From an uncultured Sellimonas sp. (GTDB lineage: Bacteria > Bacillota > Clostridia > Lachnospirales > Lachnospiraceae), in NCBI GenBank assembly GCA_904393575.1, contig CAJFMZ010000005.1:1-35159 (forward strand): a DNA stretch of 35,159 bases. Direction: 5' to 3'. Each line of letters opens with the position of its first letter. Within the stretch, counting starts at the first letter, position 1. Below the pieces are notes generated by a model. It was not told the DNA's origin, did not search any database, and worked only from the letters and a program-made list of their open reading frames with translations. This document shows, piece by piece, positions 25,330-32,159 of the stretch. The position numbers and the translations under genes were made by a program.

Positions 25330-25393
25330 GGCTCTTTTCCTCCCTTTCTATCTTCTATACTCTTTTTCCCACATTTCTTTCACAACATTAAGC

Positions 25394-25448
25394 ATTATAT
25401 TTATTCAACATCAATGTTTGATTGACTTTGGGTTAAATGCAGGTTAAA
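25394..25448 (-). promoter_or_regulatory. likely activator-dependent promoter of the ugp operon with TTTAACC direct repeats
   Basis: On the minus strand TTTAACC-TGCA-TTTAACC (25431-25448) is a perfect 7-4-7 direct repeat with an 11-bp period, 31 nt upstream of a consensus -10 TATAAT (25394-25399). No acceptable -35 lies 16-18 nt before that -10. AACAT-TG-ATGTT sits between them. Tandem 11-bp-period repeats are the binding pattern of OmpR/PhoB-type response regulators, and ugp genes belong to the Pho regulon in other bacteria. The element is seen; the regulator is inferred. Confidence 0.5.
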
Positions 25449-25532
25449 AATATTTTTTTCAAAATTCCCTTGATTTTCCGCCATTTTCTCCGAGTTTTGT
25501 GGGAAATCCCGGTTATCCAACGCTCTGTTTTT

Positions 25533-25559
25533 TGTTAAGTTTCTGTTACAGAATGTAAA
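25533..25559 (-). repeat. three TTAACA-like repeats, 10-11 bp apart, upstream of the ugp operon
   Basis: Minus-strand TTTACA, GTAACA and TTAACA at 25554-25559, 25544-25549 and 25533-25538. They recall the TT(A/T/C)ACA boxes of Bacillus PhoP. They lie about 135 nt above the TATAAT of the ugp promoter, farther than a typical Pho box; a weak -10 (GATAAC) lies 15 nt below the last copy. The 25330-25579 spacer holds no gene. Confidence 0.35.
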
Positions 25560-25579
25560 ATTCATGCGTGTTTTTGCAT

Positions 25580-25619
25580 AAATAAAAACAGACAGAAGTC
25601 CTTTGTCTTCTGCCTGTTT
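25580..25619 (-). terminator. intrinsic terminator of the GH38/peptidase operon
   Basis: Minus-strand AAACAGGCAGAAG pairs with CTTCTGTCTGTTT over 13 bp (one G-U) around an 8-nt loop, followed by TTATTT. It lies about 35 nt after the dipeptidase stop. Confidence 0.88.
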
Positions 25620-25654
25620 CCTTTCTTTCCATTCTATATTTATGAATTTCTTCT

Positions 25655-27019
25655 CTATTTTTTTGCAAGCTCCGCCATGGCCGCAGCGGTCAGCTCGATG
25701 GATTTCATCAGATTTTCCACCGTCATCTGTTCGTTCGGCTGATGCGCCACATCCGGTTCTCCTGGAAACATCGGGCCAAATGCCACCATGTTTTTGAACA
25801 TCTTTGCATAAGTACCTCCGCCGATTGCTTTCGGTTCCGCCTTTTCTCCGGTACCTTCCTGATATACTTCCATCAGCTTCTGTACCAGCTCCGAGTCTTT
25901 TGGCACATAGAGCATCTCTGTCGTCCTGTGTTCCAGAATCTCCATGCCGTAGGATGCAAGAGCCTCCTTCATCTTCTGGTACACCAGATTTGCATCTCCG
26001 TTCTTTGGATAACGGATATCAAGGTTGAGGCTCATCTCCTCCTCTGTATAATCGATGACTCCCAGATTCACCGTGGTCTCTCCAGTCTCCTCATCACGGA
26101 AACAGATTTCAAGCGTCTCACCATTCGTCTCCGTACCGATCTTCTCTGTGACAAAATCAGCAAGTTTCTGGAAATCTCCTCCGATTCCCAGCCCCCGGAC
26201 TGCAGCCATCAGCTTTATGACCGCATTCTCCCCAAGCTCCGGCCTGCTTCCGTGAGCGCTGACTCCTTCTGCTTCGATGATTGTCTTTCCATCTTCAATT
26301 TCTACAGATAACCCCGGATGAACTTCCATTTCATGCTCCCCTTCCAACACGAGTCTGCAGTGGAGAGGTACGATGTTTCCGGCAGTTCCACCGTGAAATT
26401 CCAGTACCCGGATCCCACCCTGCTGCGGAGATTTCTTTCCTCCGATCACCGTAGTCATTCCTTTTTCAAAGAAAATCAACGGATACTCCGCATCCGGTGT
26501 AATACCAAGCACTGGTGCTTCCTGTCCTGCCTCCACGTAATGTTTGATGCAGTCACATCCGCGCTCCTCATTGGTTCCAAAAATCACACGGATCCTGCGG
26601 TCTATCGGAAGTCCCAGCTCCTGAATGGCCTTCATTGCATAGATGGCTCCGATGGTCGGTCCTTTGTCATCTGCCACGCCTCTTCCGTAGAGAACACCAT
26701 CATGAATCTCCGCCCCAAACGGCGGGTACTTCCAGTCATCTCCTACCGGAACAACATCCAGATGTCCGAGCACAGCGATCATCTCACTGCCTTCTCCCAT
26801 CTCCACATAACCAGCCTTGTTATCCACATTGACAGCTCTGAATCCGAGTGTTTTCCCCAGATTCAACGCAAACTCCAACGCTTCCTTTGGGCCTTTGCCG
26901 TAAGGGGCTCCTTCTTCCGGTTCCCCGCCTACACTGTCAATCCTGATACAGTCCTGAATACCGCCAATGATCTCGTCCTGCATCTGCCGGATCTTTTCTC
27001 TTAATGCTGTATAATCCAT
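25655..27019 (-). CDS. pepV: M20 family dipeptidase (PepV type)
   Basis: A 454-residue cytosolic metallopeptidase, close to the length of lactobacillar PepV (about 470). Metal and catalytic motifs are VLGHLDVVPVGDDW, GRGVADDKGPTIGA, the catalytic Glu pair in GTNEERGCD, Asp in ITPDAEYPL, and the C-terminal GGGTYAKMF and DVAHQPNEQM. PepV releases amino acids from dipeptides and some tripeptides. ATG 27019 has AGGAGG 9 nt upstream; the track's 34-residue N-terminal extension is low-complexity and unrelated. It is the last gene of the GH38 operon, pairing with the M42 aminopeptidase to complete peptide breakdown. Confidence 0.9.
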   Translation of the reverse strand: MDYTALREKIRQMQDEIIGGIQDCIRIDSVGGEPEEGAPYGKGPKEALEFALNLGKTLGFRAVNVDNKAGYVEMGEGSEMIAVLGHLDVVPVGDDWKYPPFGAEIHDGVLYGRGVADDKGPTIGAIYAMKAIQELGLPIDRRIRVIFGTNEERGCDCIKHYVEAGQEAPVLGITPDAEYPLIFFEKGMTTVIGGKKSPQQGGIRVLEFHGGTAGNIVPLHCRLVLEGEHEMEVHPGLSVEIEDGKTIIEAEGVSAHGSRPELGENAVIKLMAAVRGLGIGGDFQKLADFVTEKIGTETNGETLEICFRDEETGETTVNLGVIDYTEEEMSLNLDIRYPKNGDANLVYQKMKEALASYGMEILEHRTTEMLYVPKDSELVQKLMEVYQEGTGEKAEPKAIGGGTYAKMFKNMVAFGPMFPGEPDVAHQPNEQMTVENLMKSIELTAAAMAELAKK

Positions 27020-27056
27020 TGCTTGTCTCCTCCTTTTTCCGTCTGGTTCCATGCTG

Positions 27057-27743
27057 CTATTCGTCCTGCGCGTCCGGATATTCATTGCAGAGCAGCCGGT
27101 ACGGTGGTTCATCCTCCTCAATCTTTGGGAAACGGCCTACTTTCTCATAGAAGCGGTTGTCCACGTTGTCGTCATTGCACATGGACACTTCTCCGATCAG
27201 TACATCGCCTGTCCCAGGTTCCACATCAAAATCATGGTACTGATGCGGCCAGAGCGTAATACTCTCGCCCGGATGCAGACGCACTCCGGTTCCCGCCTTG
27301 ACCTGATAGGATCTTCCGTCAGAATTCACCGTCACATCCGTATCTGCAAGTCCCCCTTCTCCATCGTCATTGTACAAATGGATAATCAAGATCCCTCCGC
27401 CACGGTTGATGATATCCTCCGACTTTTTCCAGTGGAAATGCATCGGAGAATGCTGTCCTTCCTTGAGCATCAGAAGCTTTTCCGCATACACCTTTTTGTA
27501 CTTCGGGTTATGCTGGTTTCCGTTCCGGATGGTAATCAGGGAAAATCCGACCTTGTCAAAATCTTCCAGTCCATAGTCCGTAATATCCCAGCCGAGCATA
27601 TTGTCACGGATCTCATCGTACTCGTGACCTTTGCTCTTCCACTCCTCTGGCGTCCAGCCGACAAACGGCGGGAGCTCAAATCCATGCTCCCGGATCAACG
27701 TTTCCATCTCTTTGATGCACTGATTGATTTTTGAACGTTTCAT
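27057..27743 (-). CDS. D-lyxose/D-mannose isomerase (D-lyxose ketol-isomerase family, cupin)
   Basis: A 228-residue cupin-fold isomerase that matches the D-lyxose isomerase family in length and sequence style (former DUF1498). The metal-binding set is visible: His102, His104 and Glu109 in SPMHFHWKKSED, and His170 in WPHQYHDFDVEPGTGDVLIGEVS. Known members interconvert D-lyxose with D-xylulose and also D-mannose with D-fructose. Next to an alpha-mannosidase, the mannose reaction is the natural one here. AGGAGG precedes ATG 27743 by 10 nt. It lies 19 nt after the M42 gene. Confidence 0.88.
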   Translation of the reverse strand: MKRSKINQCIKEMETLIREHGFELPPFVGWTPEEWKSKGHEYDEIRDNMLGWDITDYGLEDFDKVGFSLITIRNGNQHNPKYKKVYAEKLLMLKEGQHSPMHFHWKKSEDIINRGGGILIIHLYNDDGEGGLADTDVTVNSDGRSYQVKAGTGVRLHPGESITLWPHQYHDFDVEPGTGDVLIGEVSMCNDDNVDNRFYEKVGRFPKIEEDEPPYRLLCNEYPDAQDE

Positions 27744-27762
27744 CTTCTCAAAGCCTCCTGTT

Positions 27763-28779
27763 TTATTTGATTTTTTCCTGAGTCACAATCGGAATCTCTT
27801 CCTGGAGATAGCATTCCAGCAGACGGATGCAGGCCTCCACATCATCCAGATTGACAATACTGTTCGGCGTATGTCCGTACCTGGTCGGAATGGATATGCC
27901 AAGAACTTTGACGCCTCCTCCGGATTTGTTGATGGCACCTGCATCAGTTCCTCCTGCCGCCAGGGCATCTCTCTGGTACGGAATCTGATTTTTCCGGGCA
28001 CAGTCGATCAGCCCCTCCGTCAGATCCCGGTCGCAGATGACGCTGCTGTCATTAATCTTGATCGCCGCACCTTTCCCCAGCACCGGATTTCCGTGTTCAT
28101 CACCAGGTACGTCAAAAGATCCGGTGATATCGACGGCAATGCCCAGATCCGGTTTTACCGTCTCCGCGGAAGTCGTAGAGCCAAAAAGTCCCACTTCCTC
28201 CTGAACAGTATAGACGAAATACAAATCGTGATAACAGGTCCTGATCCGTTTCAGCGCTTCTGTTTGAATATAGCAGGCGATCCGGTCGTCAAATGCCTTT
28301 GACATGACATTGTGTCCTGCAAGTTCCACATAGTCACCGCAGAATACCGCACAGTCACCCGGCTTTACATAACGCTCCGCCTCTTCCCTGGACATGGCGC
28401 CGATATCAATATAGAGTTTGTCGATCTCTTTTGGCTTGACCGTTTCCACATGCTCTGTCACACCTACGGTTCCAATGGTGCCGTTTTCAAAACGCACCCG
28501 GTTCATAAAGGAACACAGAGCCGACACTCCTCCCACCTGTTTGACTTTCAGAAGACCATTGTCCAGAATTCTGACTACGCACAGCCCGATCTCATCCATG
28601 TGTGCCGCGCACATAATCTTCTTTTTCTGTTCTCCGTTTCCCCGTTTCAGGACAATCAGATTGCCCATCGCATCCCTTGTGATCTCATCTGCATAGTCCA
28701 TGACTTCGTTTACAATCAGATCGGATACCTTTCTTTCCAGTCCGCTGACTCCCCATGTCTGTGTATAATCTTTCATCAT
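27763..28779 (-). CDS. M42 family metallo-aminopeptidase (glutamyl aminopeptidase/FrvX/tetrahedral aminopeptidase type)
   Basis: A 338-residue cytosolic peptidase. The co-catalytic metal site residues are visible: AAHMDEIG, the bridging Asp in MSKAFDDRIACY, the catalytic Glu pair in TVQEEVGLFGS, Asp in IAVDITGSFD and the C-terminal His in IPTRYGHTPNSIV. M42 enzymes form large hollow dodecamers that remove N-terminal residues from short peptides; some relatives were annotated as endoglucanases, which is not supported for the family. The start is ATG 28779 (or 28776), with an A/G-rich stretch AAAGGGAAAAGAA. Its place between alpha-mannosidase and mannose isomerase in one operon suggests a peptide-linked substrate. 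Confidence 0.92.
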   Translation of the reverse strand: MMKDYTQTWGVSGLERKVSDLIVNEVMDYADEITRDAMGNLIVLKRGNGEQKKKIMCAAHMDEIGLCVVRILDNGLLKVKQVGGVSALCSFMNRVRFENGTIGTVGVTEHVETVKPKEIDKLYIDIGAMSREEAERYVKPGDCAVFCGDYVELAGHNVMSKAFDDRIACYIQTEALKRIRTCYHDLYFVYTVQEEVGLFGSTTSAETVKPDLGIAVDITGSFDVPGDEHGNPVLGKGAAIKINDSSVICDRDLTEGLIDCARKNQIPYQRDALAAGGTDAGAINKSGGGVKVLGISIPTRYGHTPNSIVNLDDVEACIRLLECYLQEEIPIVTQEKIK

Positions 28780-28805
28780 TTCTTTTCCCTTTCCCCGGCC
28801 CTGAT

Positions 28806-31800
28806 TTATGCAAACACCAGCCGGAACGTCTTGATTTCATATGGTTTGAACACAGTTTCAAATGTATTCTGGCTGACCGCAAGCTCTTCTTCGTTCTCCT
28901 CAAGCAGGCTGCATTCATAGACATGCGCCATCGGAACCGCAGCCTGAATACGTGCCTTGACCCGGTTATTTTTATTTTCGTACATCCGCACGATCACGCC
29001 GTTTCCATCCTCTGCTTTTTTGATTACTTCCACAAAGCAGCTCACCTGGCTGCATTTCAGGAAACTCTCATACTCCCGTCCGCACCCTTCGTGGCTGTCT
29101 GTCCGTTTTGCCGGCATCGGTGCATTCAGATTATAAGCCATCTCTACGGTCTTGGCCTCCTGCCATCTGCGGGCATGAGGATAAATGGAATAGGTAAACT
29201 CATGCTCCCCAATATCGGCATCTTCATTCGGGTACGTTCCGGATTTAATCAAGGTCAGGCTCATATCGCCTTTCTTGATCCCGTATCCGTACTTGCAGTC
29301 ATTGAGCAGACTGATCCCGGAACTGTTTTCCGAAAGATCTGCCCACTTATGTCCGCACGCCTCGAATTTTGCCGTATCCCAACTGTAATTGTTTGTAGTC
29401 TCACGCTCTACATTTCCAAACTGGATCTCGTATGCCGCTCTCGTGGCATTGATATCCACCGGAAAATGGGTCTTCAAAATCACATGATGCGTCTGCCAGT
29501 CTGCCTTTGTATGAAAATCGATCCGCGGAATATGATGATACAGACATACCTGCTGGGTCACCGTCGAATCCAGGAAACCGCAGGAAAATTCCAGAACCAT
29601 CCGGACTTCTCCGTTTTCCACAACTTTTACAGGCGAATACCAGTCCGCCTCATAAGGCTTTCTCTGATAGAAAATATCGATGTCCCAGTTATCCCACTGC
29701 ATCGGCCGGTCCTCATAGGTACGCAGTACATTACCGCATTTTCCTTCCTGGATCATCTCCTTTTCTGCTTCCTTTTCAAACAGGGACGTAATCTCCATTT
29801 TCTCATTAAATTTTACTACAAAATATGGATTTTCAAAAGTATAATCCCAGTCTTTTCCCGTACAGATATCCGCTTCTTTTCCTGTCTCATAGAGCTTCTT
29901 ATACCCAAGAGGCGGTATGTGATCTACATAGAGCAGATACCTGCCATCCGCCGTCTTCTGCATCGGCACGCGCCGTCCTTGCTCGTCTGTCAGGACAGAT
30001 AATGCCCGGTCTCCTTCCACCATAACCAGATCATCCCGCTCATAGCCAAGAGTATTCATCACCAGCACCCCGTCTTTTGGCATGGAAACCGCCTCAAAGG
30101 CTCTGGATACAATCTGATCCAGCTCTCGTTTTCCTGCCTCCTCGATCTCCTGGTACTGCCGGCTTGTCAGCTCATAAACCGGCTTGATACAGGATCCAGG
30201 GACAATGTCATGAAACTGATTGATCAAAAGGATCTCCCATCCTTTCTCCAGTACATCCTGGAGCTGTTCATCCTTCTCAAGTCCTGCCATACAGGAGGCT
30301 GTTTCCAGCTGCATATAGAGGATCTCATTTTTCCGGTTGCTCCGTTTATTTTTTGCCATGGACGTCAAGGTACCTCTGTGATATTCAAAGTACAGCTCCC
30401 CGTCCCAGGTCGGCATATCCGGAAGATCATGAATCTTTTCATAAGTCCGGTCAAAATAATCCTGTTCAAACTCCTGACGGATCTTCGGAATTCCAGGGAT
30501 GCCGTATTTGAGTCGTTCCGCGCTTTCCAACATCTCTTTTGTCGGACCCCCGCCGCCGTCTCCAAATCCAAACAGCATCAGCGTATCTTCCGTCAGATCC
30601 CGGTTCTGGAACCGCTTGTAGGTGCCAAGTGCCATATTAGGATTTACAATCCCCGTGTAGGTTGTCGTATTTCTCGTATCAGAAAAAGAAATATTCAGCC
30701 CCTGATCCTTATCATAATCACAGGTCGTCGGCATAAACGCAAATACTTCCGATCCATCAATTCCTTTCCATATAAAAGTGTCATTTGGGAGCTGATCATA
30801 CTGATTCCATGCAATCTTCGTTGTCATAAAATACGGGATACCGGACTTTTTCAGAATCTGCGGCAGGGCCGCCGAGTATCCAAACACATCCGGAAGCCAC
30901 AGAGATTTGCTCTCCTTTCCAAACTCTTCCTGAAAGAAGCGATGTCCCCTCATAATCTGCCGGACAAGCGACTCTCCTCCTGTCAGATTACAGTCCGCCT
31001 CCAGCCACATGGCTCCGTCCACTTCCCAGCGTCCTTCCCGGATCCGTTCTTTGATTCTCTCGTACATTTCCGGTTCCTGCTCTTTGACAAACTGATACAG
31101 AATCGGCTGGCTGGACATGAACTTGTAGTCCGGGTACTGTTCCATCAGCCGCAGTACAGTTGAAAAGCTTCGCAGTACCTTCTCTCTTGTCTGCTCCACT
31201 GTCCAGAGCCACGCCACATCGATATGGGTATGACCGATCGCACTGACTGTCGGACAGTCCCGCTCCTCCCTGTAAAAAGCGTCTTTCAGGATCGCTTCCG
31301 CCTCTTCTATCGAGCGATAAAAACGCCCGGAATACGCATCCCGCAAATCCAGTGCATCCAGTGCCGGAGCCATCTTCTGGAGGACTCTCCGATAATTTTC
31401 TTCATCCGCCTTTTTCAGCACATAAGCACTCTGAAGCGGAATCAGCAGATCGTAATAAAGTCTCTGTACTCTGTCATCTACCGCCAGAAGATAGGTGTGG
31501 ATCACCAGATCTCCTTTTTCCATTCCGCTGTAGGCCAGAATCGCTATTTCATGCTGCTCTGCCCCTTTCGCCTTCTTCGAAATGGTGACTTCCCTGTGGT
31601 TCACATCCACTCCCTGAATCAGGCGTCCATCCAGATAAAACATCATCTGCGGATTGGTCGCATCCCACTCTCCTTCTCTTCCCGTTGTAATCAAAAACTC
31701 CACATGCTGTCCATCCATAGACTCTGGAATCGTAATGGATGTGCGGAACCATCTGTGGGCGTCTACCTGACTCCAGGCCGTTCCCATCTCATAGTCCTGC

Positions 31801-31949
31801 CACTGTTCATCCATCTCGCAGTGATATCCGTCTTTTCGTTTTCCTTCCAGGCTTTTATAGGCTGTGACCTCTCTTTTTTCCATGACAATCAGCTTCTCCA
31901 CATCCTCGGTCAGCCTTTGTGCCCGTCCCAGTTCAAAAATTAGATTCAT
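28806..31949 (-). CDS. alpha-mannosidase, glycoside hydrolase family 38
   Basis: A 1047-residue cytosolic enzyme with the full GH38 plan. An N-terminal beta domain (about 1-230) is followed by the catalytic barrel beginning AIGHTHIDVAWLWTVEQTREK (Zn ligands His242 and Asp244). The nucleophile and Zn ligand is Asp354 in WLPDVFGYSAALPQI. NQFHDIVPGS supplies the later conserved His. The C-terminal beta-sandwich domains follow (about 650-1047). It removes alpha-linked mannose by retention. AGGAGG is only about 4 nt from ATG 31949, a short spacing. No signal peptide, so it acts on imported glycans or glycopeptides. It is the first gene of its operon. Confidence 0.96.
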   Translation of the reverse strand: MNLIFELGRAQRLTEDVEKLIVMEKREVTAYKSLEGKRKDGYHCEMDEQWQDYEMGTAWSQVDAHRWFRTSITIPESMDGQHVEFLITTGREGEWDATNPQMMFYLDGRLIQGVDVNHREVTISKKAKGAEQHEIAILAYSGMEKGDLVIHTYLLAVDDRVQRLYYDLLIPLQSAYVLKKADEENYRRVLQKMAPALDALDLRDAYSGRFYRSIEEAEAILKDAFYREERDCPTVSAIGHTHIDVAWLWTVEQTREKVLRSFSTVLRLMEQYPDYKFMSSQPILYQFVKEQEPEMYERIKERIREGRWEVDGAMWLEADCNLTGGESLVRQIMRGHRFFQEEFGKESKSLWLPDVFGYSAALPQILKKSGIPYFMTTKIAWNQYDQLPNDTFIWKGIDGSEVFAFMPTTCDYDKDQGLNISFSDTRNTTTYTGIVNPNMALGTYKRFQNRDLTEDTLMLFGFGDGGGGPTKEMLESAERLKYGIPGIPKIRQEFEQDYFDRTYEKIHDLPDMPTWDGELYFEYHRGTLTSMAKNKRSNRKNEILYMQLETASCMAGLEKDEQLQDVLEKGWEILLINQFHDIVPGSCIKPVYELTSRQYQEIEEAGKRELDQIVSRAFEAVSMPKDGVLVMNTLGYERDDLVMVEGDRALSVLTDEQGRRVPMQKTADGRYLLYVDHIPPLGYKKLYETGKEADICTGKDWDYTFENPYFVVKFNEKMEITSLFEKEAEKEMIQEGKCGNVLRTYEDRPMQWDNWDIDIFYQRKPYEADWYSPVKVVENGEVRMVLEFSCGFLDSTVTQQVCLYHHIPRIDFHTKADWQTHHVILKTHFPVDINATRAAYEIQFGNVERETTNNYSWDTAKFEACGHKWADLSENSSGISLLNDCKYGYGIKKGDMSLTLIKSGTYPNEDADIGEHEFTYSIYPHARRWQEAKTVEMAYNLNAPMPAKRTDSHEGCGREYESFLKCSQVSCFVEVIKKAEDGNGVIVRMYENKNNRVKARIQAAVPMAHVYECSLLEENEEELAVSQNTFETVFKPYEIKTFRLVFA

Positions 31950-31969
31950 ATTTCCTCCTGATGCTATAA

Positions 31970-31982
31970 GCTATATTATAGG
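31970..31982 (-). promoter_or_regulatory. palindromic operator upstream of the GH38 operon
   Basis: Plus-strand GCTATA-T-TATAGG; the 11-bp core CTATA-N-TATAG is a perfect palindrome and matches the one at 18394-18406. On the minus strand it contains TATAAT (31975-31980), a consensus -10. It lies 20 nt before the start codon. Flanking GCTATA and ATATAGC half-sites (31963, 31987) may extend it. Confidence 0.68.
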
Positions 31983-31990
31983 TTGTATAT

Positions 31991-32019
31991 AGCGTAACAT
32001 TTACTGTGCAATATGTCAA
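31991..32019 (-). promoter_or_regulatory. candidate promoter of the GH38 operon
   Basis: Minus-strand TTGACA (perfect -35), exactly 17 nt, TACGCT preceded by TGT (extended -10). Initiation near 31984 would put the palindrome at about +3 to +15. The alternative is the TATAAT inside the palindrome with a weak -35. Either way the operator lies where a bound repressor would block expression. Nothing else was found in the 31950-32159 spacer besides the terminator of the previous gene. Confidence 0.6.
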
Positions 32020-32082
32020 TTCTCCCCATATATTTTCACCTGTAATTGTAACTTTTTCAGGAGATTTTACTGAAACTTTCAC

Positions 32083-32124
32083 AAAAGAAGAGCCGGATCA
32101 AAACAAGATATCTGATCCGGCTCT
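32083..32124 (-). terminator. intrinsic terminator of the GH127 gene
   Basis: Minus-strand AGAGCCGGATCA and TGATCCGGCTCT form a perfect 12-bp stem with a 12-nt loop, followed by TCTTTTG. It lies about 36 nt beyond the GH127 stop and separates that gene from the GH38 promoter. Confidence 0.9.
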
Positions 32125-32159
32125 CCCTGCCTTTTCTACACTCCAAAAGCGCAGGTTCT

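Noticed and set aside
25330-25579. Possible small ORF or ncRNA in the spacer above the ugp operon
   Set aside because: No ORF with a ribosome binding site and no stable long structure seen apart from the repeats and the terminator; treated as regulatory DNA.
27020-27121. 34-residue N-terminal extension of the PepV ORF
   Set aside because: Arg/Asn-rich sequence unlike the family; AGGAGG sits just before ATG 27019.
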